Assembly (NCBI RefSeq): GCF_028476545.1
Contig: NW_026732303.1
Coordinates: forward strand, 7,501-71,500
Source of the DNA: Physella acuta
Lineage: Eukaryota; Mollusca; Gastropoda; Physidae
Length of the DNA: 64,000 nt
Reading direction: 5' to 3'
In this document: piece after piece, positions 21,790-48,789 of the stretch
Layout: each line of letters starts with the position of its first letter
Position numbering within the stretch: the first letter of the stretch is position 1
The notes under the pieces: model-generated
What the model saw: only the letters and a program-made list of their open reading frames with translations
Told to the model about the DNA's origin: nothing
Databases searched by the model: none
Translations under genes and position numbers: made by a program

Positions 21790-22623
21790 GATGTTCAAAA
21801 CATGATGATGACATGGATGCAAACAAATGAATCAGCTCATTGGGCTGAGAGTCTCAAATTCATTCAATTTATGAAAAATCGTTCTTTTCATCAAGGAATC
21901 CAACAATCACCATACGAAGCCTTGTTTGGATGCAAAGCAAAAGTGGGACTTAGCACTTCAAATCTACCAAGAGAGGCTCTCAATAAAATAGCTACTGAGG
22001 AAGATCTTGAGAACATTGAACAAGAAATAGAGGTTGCCATAAATGCAACTACATCCTCAGCTCACACATCTACTGCCTTGGCGGAACGTCCAGACCAGTT
22101 GCGTGACAATAATGTGGCTAACAGATTCTGTATAGTTTGTGAAAAACATTGTAGTGCAGCTCATTCTTGTGGATCATGTGGCAAAGATGTCCATGCTATT
22201 TGTGGAGTACCCAATGAAGAAGACGAAGGTTACGGAGGGAACATTACCTGCAGATTGTGTCACAACAAACAAGACGTCATGGAACACAGGTCAGCAGCTC
22301 ATACTGGCTTGCAAAATCAAGGTGCTAAGATGCTTAAAACATCAAATACAAAATTTAAAGATGGTGAAGTGGGTGACAATGTACGCATCCGTGTTCCAGA
22401 TGTTGACAGAGGTCGCGGTGATCCCCGAAGCGTGATTGCAGTTGTCATGAGCGTCGAGGGCGGTTTCTACAAATTAGGAACCGAACATGGTGTTCTAAAA
22501 CAACTGTATGCTAGAAGTGAGTTTTCAATTCTTCACGAAAAACTGCTCTTATTGTCGTCAGTTGGCACTGAGGAAAAATCACTACGAACCATCGCATCTT
22601 CATCGCATCTTCACAATCATTGA
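21790..22623 (+). pseudogene. C-terminal part of a Ginger/KRBA2-type integrase-transposase
   Basis: The open frame runs from 21700 to 22623, and family-like sequence starts at about 21790 with DVQNMMMTWM. It continues through WAESLKFIQFMKNRSFHQGI and QQSPYEALFG, typical of the region after the DDE core in Ginger integrases and their domesticated relatives (KRBA2 and SCAND3/ZBED9). A PHD-like zinc finger follows (CIVC, CGSC, HAIC and CRLC pairs), then a region with GDNVRIRVPDVDRGRGDP. Missing: the HHCC domain and the catalytic core. At 22592-22613 an 11-bp TCGCATCTTCA unit is duplicated in tandem. After it a cysteine-rich CXC-type tail (CNCTTKC, CKCKNNKLLC) lies in a different frame up to a TGA at 22749-22751. 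I judge it a broken transposase gene, not a host gene. Confidence 0.8.
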
Positions 22624-23161
22624 CTGGGGGCCAAGGCTACAATCGCTGCAATTGCACAACCAAGTGTACAACAAATCGCTGCAAGTGTAAAAATAACAAG
22701 CTGCTATGTAATTCTAAATGCCATAAAAGTTCAACTTGTTGTAACAAATGATAATATTGATTGATTGAGACTATAGTACAATAAAAAATTTGAATGTTTC
22801 TGTCATTTACTTTAATTAATAATCAATAAAGACTTAATTTTATGATTCTACCGGCATAAAAAAAACAAAATCTGCTCATGATCTTCTAATTAAGACTTTG
22901 GCCGGTCCACCATGGCCAGTCCGCGGACTGGCCGGGACTGGCCGGCCAAAGGCCGAAATCAAGAGCTATTTCAGACTTTGGCCGGTCCACAATGGCCAGT
23001 CTGCGGATTGGCCGGCCAAAGGCCGAAATGAAGCAAAGTTTCGGACTTTGGCCGACCTATGGGAGGCGATATTGGCCAATGCGCGGATTGGCCGGCCAAT
23101 CCTAGCATTGGCCGACTTCGGGCTTTGACCGTAACATATATATATATATATATATATATAT

Positions 23162-23346
23162 GCACGCACTCACGCACACACATGTATATTCATCAAATAG
23201 TATGTCATACGTAATTAAGATAACGGATTGCTAATTAATTAAATCTATGTCACATAACATAGCTTTTTTTGGTCTTTGAGAAAGTAATTTGCAAGCGTTA
23301 TGTATAAAGTAATAATATTACTTTATACATAAAGTAATATATAAAG

Positions 23347-23388
<42 letters not shown>

Positions 23389-23419
23389 AAAAAATTTTTT
23401 CCCTCTAGCCACAAAATTT
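23162..23419. other. no gene; (TA)n at 23350-23386
   Basis: Repeated TAAAGTAATAT motifs lead into a TA microsatellite. Its right edge adjoins a short poly-A/T run next to the eL31 fragment. Confidence 0.7.
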
Positions 23420-23674
23420 TTATTCGTTATCAACATTAAGGGTTTGTTTTCCCTTAAATTCAGCAAAAGGAACATGTGCCACTAGGGTGTACAGTCTGTG
23501 ATTTGAATCCTCATCTTCATTGCGCATGCGTGCAAGACGAACACGTAACCTGTGAGGAACATGTCTAATGCCCTGGGACCAGATGTGCTTGTTCAGACGA
23601 ATATCAATTCTAACATCAGGGGTACCCATCAATTTCTCAGCAAACTTGCGGATCTCCTTGATAGCTCTCAACAA
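23420..23674 (-). pseudogene. RPL31: ribosomal protein eL31 fragment, probable 5'-truncated retrocopy
   Basis: The minus strand reads [20 protein letters not shown], then [34 protein letters not shown] and a C-terminus ending NVDNE. This is unmistakably the C-terminal two thirds of eL31, a protein at the exit of the large ribosomal subunit's polypeptide tunnel. The usual N-terminal 40 or so residues (including the INEVVTREYTINIHKRIHG-type stretch) are absent, and no ATG starts the frame. The stop codon TAA lies in AATAAAAA and is followed after about 16 bases by a short A run, as in a reverse-transcribed mRNA truncated at its 5' end. There is no intron and no disabling change in what remains. 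The alternative is a genuine last exon: an AG precedes the homology and the upstream DNA is T-rich. I could not find the missing exon. Confidence 0.78.
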
Positions 23675-25317
23675 TTCAAACGAAGATAATGAGAAATAAA
23701 TTTTTTAAAATTTTTTTTTAAATACTTTTATTTGCAATTAAAACAAGTACATCAACATCAAATTTTTTAACATAATTTTGAACACCAAATGAAAACGAAA
23801 GGTTTTGCAAATGTACATAATGAATATTTACATGATGTCATGTATTTGATTATAAAAAAATTGCAAAGGATGACAGTAAAAGGGGTGAAGGTCAAATGAA
23901 AGTGTCAGAAGTCTGGGTGGGGAGAGGAAAGGAAATTTTTCAGAGAGGGTCAATGGGACAGTGAAGCATTTTCTATGTAGGGAAACAACTTAAGTTGACT
24001 AGTTGAAAGGGTGTTGTAGTGGTCGCATTGAGTTTTCAAAAGGTTGCAGTGTGAAAGATGAGGGGAAAGAGACAAGATTTAGAACTTTAAATAAGTTCTG
24101 GATATTGATGTTGCGGTGGGTGGTGGGGTCGTTGGAACAGTTAAAGGGATTGTGGGGTTATCATGTCTGAGGGTAAAGTGGATAGAGGGGGAGAGAGGAG
24201 GGGGTAGATTTTTTTATTTTTTTATTTTTATTAATTTAATTGTTTTAAACATTTAAATCAGTAATAATAATATATTTGATAGATTTTACATAGCATCAAA
24301 GACATGAACAATGAACATCAATTGCATATATAATAATCAAAGGGAAAAATAAAATGGCATAAGAACTAGATTAAAATAAGGTGTGCAAACTAGGTTTCTC
24401 TTCACTGCTTAGTTTAGTGTGCTGCGGAGTCAAAAGTTCACACTGTAGTCACCCATGGACAGAAATAGAAACGACCGTGGGAGAAGTGTCTCTGTAATCA
24501 CGTACTGATCTATCATTCCAAAACTTCCCATGACATAAAATTGACCCTTGGCAATGAGGGCACGCTACCTTGAAATGTCCGCCAGTCCGGTTGAGTGGGG
24601 GGGGGGGGGGGGGGAAGTGTATGTGTGTGTTGGGGGGGGGGGTTGAGGTGGGTATCTCTTTCTACCATTCAGGTTGTGCATTTTAAAACCCGGGAAACAG
24701 AAGACTGTTCTAATGTTAATTTACTTGGGGACTGATCGAGTGATGTTTGGCTTGAGACTGTCTAAATTAAAATTAATACTTTATTTATTTCTTTCCTGTA
24801 TATTTTTTTTTCTCTCAGTTAAGTGAGAGTTCCCATCATGAGAAATAAAGAAGTGCAAAAAATATGTGGTAGAACAATCATTGGATTAAAATAGTGAATT
24901 TGGAATTTCATATCACTTACATTTGGATTACAGCTAATGGTTTTCTATTTACATTTCAGTAAATTTATTAATTGTAAATGTAAAAACAATATAGTTTAAA
25001 CATAGCATCGTACGGGATTTCTAATACTCTTGGTTTATGTGATAATGAACAAACATACCCTTTTATATTAAGTTACTATTGATTTATTATGAATTTTAGG
25101 AAAATAAACTTCGATTATTTCCCCTTGTTATTTTGAATTTAATATTGGAAGAAGTGTCAACGTAAAGATTCTATTTCACATGTAAGGGGGGGGGGGTGGA
25201 AGCAGGCGAAATAGCAATATAAACCCTTGGCGTTGAAATATCACTTTTCTGTTTATATTGCTATTTCTATTTTACAACAGCTTTTTTTTTAGCAGTATGT
25301 CAACTTATTTTAGTATA
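23675..25317. other. no gene; G tracts
   Basis: A+T-rich DNA with G runs at about 24597-24614, 24631-24642 and 25186-25197. No exon, RNA or recognised transposon is seen. Confidence 0.45.
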
Positions 25318-25347
25318 AGCAGAGGCGTAGCGAGGGGGGGGGGGGAG
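25318..25347 (+). repeat. lone CAGAGGCGTAGC transposon end
   Basis: CAGAGGCGTAGCGAG followed by a long G run matches the left end of the elements at 4897 and 58452. No matching right end is nearby, so it is a fragment. Confidence 0.55.
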
Positions 25348-25561
25348 GCATGTGACATTATTCTTCTCTTCAAAATCAAATCTATCACTTAGCATTTTAA
25401 AAAAGAGTAAATAAAATACAACTTTGACAATTTTCGCCAGTGAAATTTTAAATTCTAAATGCTTGAGCAGTCTTCTAAAACACAAAGATATTAAACAAAC
25501 AAAAAATATGCAGAATGTGTCATTGGTATTAAAATGGTAATCTAGATTTAACTCTCTTTGG

Positions 25562-25593
25562 TCACATGATTAACATAACTTCAGCGCATGCGC
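25562..25593 (+). promoter_or_regulatory. SPATA18 core promoter: M-box and NRF-1-type palindrome
   Basis: TCACATGA at 25562-25569 is the reverse complement of the M-box TCATGTGA bound by MITF/TFE-family factors. GCGCATGCGC at 25584-25593 is an exact NRF-1-type core palindrome, 38 bases before the ATG. There is no TATA box. The positions suit a TATA-less promoter; binding is inference. Confidence 0.5.
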
Positions 25594-25631
25594 TCGGCTG
25601 TCATTGTTACTTCTGCTACCAAGCGTCGAAA

Positions 25632-42350
<16,719 letters not shown>

Positions 42351-43517
42351 AGGCAGGACATTTCTCTTTGCTGGTTTTTAGTATTACAGTTTATATTTAT
42401 TGAGAGAAGTGTTCTCTTCTCTAGCTGCTTGTATATGTTTTAGTTGATGTATCTGTAGATTTATTTCAATATGATTTATTTCATCTTTAACTTACAAAAA
42501 TATTTCCTCAGACAATCAAAAGTGCCTTCTTGCAAGAAATTGAAAATGATCAAACAAATATCTAAACCTTTTTTTTAAAACTTTTACTACAAATGTGATA
42601 TTTTTGGAAAACTTTAAATGTGCAGATTTTCATGTAAACTGTAGTTTTTATGTTATTTAAAACAACAACTCTCTTTTGTTTTAAAAATTATTTTAAAAAG
42701 CTATAAGAAATATTTGCTTATGAACAAATTTGTGACCATTGCTTAGGAAGGTATTTGAGACCATTATTTATGAAAGTATTTGAGAATGGTATTTGAAACC
42801 ATTGGTTAGGGAAGTAATGAGACCATAGTTAAGAAAGGTTTTTGAGACTGTTGTTTAGGGAAAGTATTGAGACCATAGTTTAGGAAGGTTTTTGAGGCTG
42901 TTGTTTAAGGAAAGTAATGAAACCATTGGTTAGGAATGTGTTGGGGACTGTTGTGTAGGATATAGGTGTTGTCAGGTAGCAGAGGTCAAGGACACACTGC
43001 CACAACAAAGTTCATACATTTGTTTTAGGTCATCTAACAAATACATCAGAATGGAAGAGTTGATAAGATCAGCTGTTTGTGCTGCTAAGCTCTTAAGATG
43101 GATCCATTAGCTTTAGTGTGTAATAAGCATTTTGTTACTAGACATTGGTTTAGTAATGAACAGTTTATATCTTTATAGAGTTGCTAGATATTTTTATTTT
43201 TACTTTACAAAACACGAGTATTAGTTTAGCAGTTATTGTTGAGTTATTAGTTTATGTGCCTATTTATGAATTAAAATTTTACCAACTAATTTATTTAAAT
43301 TTTTTTACTTTGTCGCAATTTGTAGACACTTTTTTTGTAAACAATTCTAACAAGATTACATTGTCATATTTTGAATTAAACACATTTTTTAAATATTGTA
43401 GTCTAAAATAATAAACTAAACAGTTTTTAGCATTATATAAAACTTATACCTGTTTGGCAAATTTTTAAATGCCATGGTTTAAATTTTAAAAAATAAAATT
43501 ATTCAAAAGGAAATAAA
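42351..43517 (+). other. SPATA18 3' untranslated region with a decayed tandem repeat
   Basis: A+T-rich. At 42745-42965 a 26-30 bp motif (GGAAGGTTTTTGAGACTGTT, TAGGGAAAGTAATGAGACC) repeats about seven times imperfectly. The 3' end is inferred from the polyadenylation signals that follow. Confidence 0.6.
43410..43517 (+). terminator. cluster of polyadenylation signals
   Basis: AATAAA occurs at 43410-43415, 43492-43497 and 43512-43517. These are the first canonical signals after the SPATA18 stop codon, about 1.06 kb downstream. Which one is used cannot be told. Confidence 0.55.
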
Positions 43518-44808
43518 TGGAACAATATCTAGTTAAAAATACTTTTTATCCAAATGTTAAAAAAGGAAAAAAAAATTTTTTTTATTTATGTTGCAAGGTG
43601 AGGTAAATTTAAAAAAAAAACTGTCTCATTGTGGTTTGATGTACACTAAATTGCAGTTAATTATTTTTTTGTCATAACCCTATTTAAATTAACTTCTTAT
43701 TAATGGTGATATTATAGACTGAATCTGTGATTATGTATGTTTAAGCTTTTAAGACACAAAATTTGTTTTATTTGTGTGTTGACCTGTGATAAAAATTCCA
43801 ACTTTTTAACATTTTAAATCTTTGAACAGTGTTTTAAAATATACTTTTTAATTTATCCTTTGAAATAGTTTTAATATGTATTTAAGTCTTCAGTATGAAC
43901 AATTTTATCTTTGACTATTTTTTTAAAAACTAAGTGTAGTTTCAAATTTATGCAAAATGTTTTTTTCATACACACCTTTCTTTTTCAATCTTCTATTATA
44001 ATTACTTAATTAATTCTTATAACCTATTTTAGAAATTATACCCACTTAGTAAAATAGTTAACTTTAATAAGATAATTCTATAATAAATAAATTTAAATTA
44101 TTTCAAATTGTTTTTGTTACTTTTTGGAGACTGTTTGAACTTCTCTATTGTGTCCCTAAAGTTAATGAGATTGTATTCTTTATTTAATTGGTAATTAACC
44201 TTATTTTAATATTGTTTTAATTAAAAATTCATTTGAGAACATTTTGATTGTGATTAACTTGTGCAGGGAGATAATCAGTGTAATAATACTCCAATCACAG
44301 ACTGTGTCACACCACCTAAAAGGGTGACTGTGGGGTGGGGGAAGGACCCAACACATTGGTCAAGTACAGTCAGTGCGTTACTTTTTTGGTCAATCTAACT
44401 TTTGTGTAGGCCTATATACATTTTTTCCTTTAATAGTTTTCAGTGAGATAACTTTAGTTTTGTCAGCAATGTTGGGTTGTTATATTTAGTTTGTACTAAC
44501 ATAGAGGAATGCAGTATTGTTTAAATGGAGTAGCCTATCTCCCATACCATCACTTTATTACCTTTATTTTAATTCTCTCCCCTATATATCCCTTCATGAA
44601 CATAACAACGTCCAAGTTCTTTCATTTAAGAGATCTTGCACATAAAAAGAGATATTTTATATTAAGTTGTCTCCCATACGGTTACTTTAATACACTTTTA
44701 TTTCAATTCTCTCCCCTATATTTTTCATTGAAGAGATCTTGCACAAACAATAAAAAAAAGCAATCGACATTTTGAACCACCAGCCCACGCCATTTAATGC
44801 CACGGCAT
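43518..44808. other. no gene; 130-bp partial duplication
   Basis: A+T-rich. A segment with TTTAATTCTCTCCCCTATAT and AAGAGATCTTGCACA is present twice (about 44535-44645 and 44670-44745). The 88-codon frame here spans that duplication and is not supported as a gene. Confidence 0.5.
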
Positions 44809-45046
44809 CTCTTCCAGGCATCTCTTCGGGGGGGGGGGGGGGAGGGGCGAAGCCCGAAATTTTTTTACCGCCCCCCCCCCCCCCCGAACGAAATGAAATT
44901 TATATACTTTATAAAGAAAATATATACTTTTAACAGTCTCCGCCCCCCCCCCACCCCCCCGAAGAAAGTTTACCGCCCCCTCCCCCCCGAAAATTTCAAG
45001 TGCCCCCCCCCCCCCCCCCGGAGAAAAAAGTCTGGAAGAAACACTG
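44809..45046. mobile_element. C-tract miniature element
   Basis: The left end CATCTCTTCCAGGCATCTCT is followed by a G run. The right end is a C run, then GGAGAAAAAAGTCTGGAAG and GAAACACTG. The ends are imperfect inverted repeats of a TTTCTTCCAGRC-type terminus. The interior has ATACTTTATAAAGAAAATAT and AAAATTTCAAGTGCC blocks shared with other copies. CAGTGTTTC is a hAT-like tip. Proline-rich open frames on it are artefacts. Confidence 0.6.
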
Positions 45047-45225
45047 GATACAATACCACGCACACTGAGTGAACAAGACACCGTGAACAATACACAACAA
45101 GATGTGTTAAACTGTGGTCTTATGACATTAAAAAAGTCTAAAAATTACACCATTCACCCCCATCGTCAAAAGCTGTAACTGAAACAACTGTAATTTTAAG
45201 GGTCCATGTGGTAGGAGATGTTCAA

Positions 45226-45445
45226 CCAATGTTCCTTCCAGGCCTCCTTTCGGGGGAGGGGTGGGGGTAAACTCGTATCAGTTTAACAACACTCCAATCG
45301 GAGACTGAATAGAGTCTATAGAAAATATATACTTTTGATTAACAGTGTCCGCCCCCCCCCCAACCCCGGACATCTTTAGTCCGCCCCCCTCCAGCCCCCC
45401 CGCCCCCCCCCCCCCCAAATTTTTTTTTTCAAGTGCACTGGTTCT
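45226..45445. mobile_element. C-tract miniature element, second copy
   Basis: The left end CAATGTTCCTTCCAGGCCTC is similar to the ideal CAGTGTTTCTTCCAGGC. The interior has AGAAAATATATACTTTTGAT and TTTAGTCCGCCCCC, and a CAAGTGCACTGG block lies at the right. It is 180 bp from the first copy and in the same orientation. Confidence 0.55.
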
Positions 45446-45661
45446 AACACAGTGGAGCTCTAACCACCCCCTCACCCCTCCACCTGCGCCACTGCTCTGT
45501 TCCCATTTCTACAACTGTGAATGTACACGCCCCCCCCCCCCCCCACCTGATCCCCTCCCAGTGTTTCCCCAATGTGTTAAGAAATGAAAGCCGTCTGTAA
45601 CTAAACTCAAACACCGCTGGCAAACATCCTCCTCCATGACGGTCCTGCCATTGAGAGTGGG

Positions 45662-45825
45662 GTCACGTGGCGACGGTCACGTGGCGTGTGTCATCAACAT
45701 CGTTAGGCCCAATCAAAACACGGGAGAAATTCTTCTGTAGGCGGATAAATTATAAACGTTATCTAAAAACTTGGAGCTCAGCAATACGCCCAAGAAGGTT
45801 GCTTGATTTGAAATTAGTTTATCAG
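45662..45825 (+). promoter_or_regulatory. possible promoter and first exon
   Basis: Two GTCACGTG E-boxes (45662-45669 and 45676-45683) are exactly 14 bp apart. A CCAAT box follows within GGCCCAATCAAAAC (about 45707-45720). A consensus splice donor CAG|GTAAGA comes at about 45825. This order looks like a TATA-less promoter with a short first exon. The frame open across it has no ATG start, so the exon may be untranslated. No downstream exon is identified. Confidence 0.35.
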
Positions 45826-45864
45826 GTAAGACAAAATCAGAGTTTATTTCATATATTTTTCTCT

Positions 45865-46280
45865 TGCGGGGGGGGGGGGGGGGGGGTAACTTGAAACTTC
45901 CGGAGACACTGGATAAAGTATACATTTTTTATGTTATGTTCTATTTCGTCCAAGGAGGGAAAGTGTGGCAGGGGAGGAGAAAGAAAATCTGGACAAGAAC
46001 AAAATACTTGTTTTGAATTAATTTGGGTGACAATGTTTTAAATGTGAATCGTCCATCAATGACTTATGCCATATGCCCCCTCCCCCCCCCCCAAAAAAAA
46101 AGTTTAATGTATCCTACATTACATTTCCTACCCCCCCCCCCCCCCCCCCCCGCCACCTTTGCTCCTATTTGGTCATTTATGAGCGATGCCATAGTGATAC
46201 TTTAGTATCGCCAACCTCGAGTTAGAGGAAATAACCGGGAGTGATCTCCCCTAAACTTTCTCGAATATTCTAATATAAAA
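45865..46280. other. G/C homopolymer tracts; no gene
   Basis: G run at 45869-45886 followed by AACTTGAAACTTCCGGAGAC (a C-tract element end), and C runs at 46077-46090 and 46131-46151. Nothing else is recognised. Confidence 0.5.
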
Positions 46281-46733
46281 CTACAAGGGATGGCAACTCA
46301 GGACATAGACAATATTTGTAATCCATTTTTAATTACTTAAACTTTTTATAATAGAATAGAATCTCGTAAAAAAAGAATTGCACACCAAGTGAACGCCTAA
46401 TAAAATGTGCATAATAGTACTTTATAAATTTACATGCGTTTTTTGAGAAATCGGAAATAGCGTAAATTACTACTTCCGGTCAACGGAAATTACTCAAAAT
46501 TTGACCGAAGGTAGAGAATCAGATCTTTTACTTACATGTGAAATTTCATTTATCTATCTGAAATAGTACTCAAGTTATAGGCTTTTGAAAAATTCAAAGT
46601 AGAAAAAGTACCACTTCCCATTATTGGAAATCGCTCAAAAGTTGATACGGATCTACGATTTTGATAAAATACTTGTATATGAAATTTCATCAACCTTGCT
46701 GTAACGGTACTCAAGTTATTGTGTTTACACACA

Positions 46734-46767
<34 letters not shown>

Positions 46768-46900
46768 GACACACAGACATACGGACAAGATTGCAAAATT
46801 ATGTTTTTCCGTATCAGTGAGGTGTAAAACGTCGAGATTTGTAAAAATCTCGATTTTTTTTTTTCATGATTACAAGACTCTTCTATTCTTCGTATATACG
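46281..46900 (+). repeat. dispersed-repeat tail with duplicated GAAATTTCAT blocks and (CA)n
   Basis: ATGTGAAATTTCATTTATCT with TAGTACTCAAGTTATAG (about 46535-46580) is echoed by ATATGAAATTTCATCAACCT with CGGTACTCAAGTTATTG (about 46677-46722). The second is followed by ACACACAGACACAC and (CA)n. It has the same layout as the tail at 17331-17570. It probably marks the end of a dispersed repeat of unknown family. Confidence 0.55.
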
Positions 46901-47624
46901 AGAAAGTAATAAAAAGTTCCTTATTTCCAAACTTTAATTTTTACATTGTGTCACTCCTTGATATTTAAAAGAAAAACGTGAGCCATAATTGTATCGGTCA
47001 GCTGTGTTCAACCCATCTGGTGGTAGCCGCTACCTGCAGGCTACACACCCACCACCACCTTCTCTCCTCTTTTTCCTATGTTTATTCCCAGAACCACGAA
47101 GGGAAAGCGCACTGCCATATTGTGTCAATCTTTGTAGAAAAAGCAATAGGCTATCTAGGTACAAAAATAAAATCCAAAAAATAAATTAAAAATAAACAAT
47201 TAATTTAGAATTAATTTTTGTGTGTATGTAAATAAAACGCACATAATACACACATAATATAAATCAAATCTATTATATCAGCGAGCGTACACAATACGTT
47301 TATTTTTTTTAAAAGTTTTTAATTTCCTATTTTCAATGGGGGGACCGTGGGGGGGGGGGGGGGGGGAGGCGGACAAGTGATAAAAAATATGTAAGAATTA
47401 CTTTATTTGTGCTGTTTTAAAATCAGAATTTCTATTATCGATTGCTATAATTATGTGTTGTTATACAAAATATCATAGAGTTGTAAATACAACTTTTTGT
47501 TTGGTGTGTTAAAGTGTCGCGACACCGTGGGAACCCACCATTTCGATAAAGATCTTTTACAGCCTGTGGCTATTGTCAACAATTTGGGGGAGGTCAACTT
47601 TGTAAAATTTATATCTGGCTAAAC
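46901..47624. other. no gene; G tract at 47349-47367
   Basis: No coding sequence is supported. Frames near 46978-47189 show no recognisable features. Confidence 0.45.
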
Positions 47625-47629
47625 TTTAG

Positions 47630-48535
47630 AGTGTGAGAAATATCTTTAAACAATACCTTGCTAAACCGAATATTTCAAGAAATACCTTTAAACAATACCT
47701 TGCTAAACCGAATATTTCAAGAAATATCTTTAAACAATACCTTGCTAAACCGAATATTTCAAGAAATATCTTTAAACAATACCTTGCTAAACCGAATATT
47801 TCAAGAAATATCTTTAAACAATACCTTGCTAAACCGAATATTTCAAGAAATATCTTTAAACAATACCTTGCTAAACCGAATATTTTAAGAAATATCTTTA
47901 AACAATACCTTGCTAAACCGAATATTTCAAGAAATATCTTTAAACAATACCTTGCTAAACCGAATATTTCAAGAAATATCTTTAAACAATACCTTGCTAA
48001 ACCGAATATTTCAAGAAATATCTTTAAACAATACCTTGCTAAACCGAATATTTCAAGAAATATCTTTAAACAATACCTTGCTAAACCGAATATTTCAAGA
48101 AATATCTTTAAACAATACCTTGCTAAACCGAATATTTTAAGAAATATCTTTAAACAATACCTTGCTAAACCGAATATTTCAAGAAATATCTTTAAACAAT
48201 ACCTTGCTAAACCGAATATTTCAAGAAATATCTTTAAACAATACCTTGCTTAACCGAATATTTCAAGAAATATCTTTAAACAATACCTTGCTAAACCGAA
48301 TATTTCAAGAAATATCTTTAAACAATACCTTGCTAAACCGAATATTTCAAGAAATATCTTTAAACAATACCTTGCTAAACCGAATATTTCAAGAAATATC
48401 TTTAAACAATACCTTGCTAAACCGAATATTTCAAGAAATATCTTTAAACAATACCTTGCTAAACCGAATATTTCAAGAAATATCTTTAAAACAATACCTG
48501 GCTAAACTAAATATTGAAAGAAATATTTTAAAATG
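47630..48535 (+). repeat. 42-bp minisatellite, about 21 copies
   Basis: Almost perfect head-to-tail copies of a 42-bp unit containing CAATACCTTGCTAAACCGAA and TATTTCAAGAAATATC. Because 42 is divisible by three, frames stay open and would encode repeats of NIFKQYLAKPNISR. A rare TTTTAAG variant occurs twice, six units (252 bp) apart. The right end decays over the last two units. I do not consider it a gene. Confidence 0.96.
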
Positions 48536-48599
48536 TTTGAAAATAGTCTTGATTTAAGGAGATATGTCTATTTGAGACATGGTTCCTCTATCACCAAAA

Positions 48600-48720
48600 C
48601 CAGTCTTCTTTCAGGCATCTCCCCCAAACCCACCTCCATAAAATTCATCCACCCCCCCCCCCCCCACCCCCCGAAATTTTTCAAGTGCCCCACCCAAACC
48701 CGGCATCTTCCGATTAGTCC
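48600..48720. repeat. C-tract miniature element, copy
   Basis: TCTTTCAGGCATCTCCCCC at the left, a C run near 48650-48672, GAAATTTTTCAAGTGCCCC, then AACCCGGCATCTTCCG. It is a diverged relative of the copies near 45 kb. Confidence 0.5.
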
Positions 48721-48789
48721 CTTCGATATCAAAGTCAAAACACAAGAAAAACAAAACATCAGCAGCGACATTTTAAGTCAGATACATTC

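Larger units (their letters stand above)
21216..23136 (+). mobile_element. Ginger-type DNA transposon, deletion derivative
   Basis: The 1,921-bp element has perfect 22-bp terminal inverted repeats (21216-21237 and 23115-23136) starting TGTTACGGTCAAAGCCCG. The first five bases fit the TGTNR terminus known for Ginger elements. Both ends lie in (TA)n, compatible with a 4-bp target duplication that cannot be resolved there. Subterminal regions (21240-21455 and 22895-23115) carry repeated ATTGGCCGGCCAATGCGC-type motifs. The one internal gene keeps only the part of an integrase-type transposase after the catalytic core, so the copy is probably non-autonomous. A+T content is normal inside but the subterminal blocks are strikingly G+C-rich. 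Confidence 0.85.

Noticed and set aside
44794-45587. Proline- and glycine-rich frames on both strands
   Set aside because: They are translations of C-tract miniature elements.
47633-48557. A 206-codon repetitive frame resembling a repeat protein
   Set aside because: The 42-bp period keeps more than one frame open, there is no start context or flanking exon, and the array edges decay like a minisatellite.
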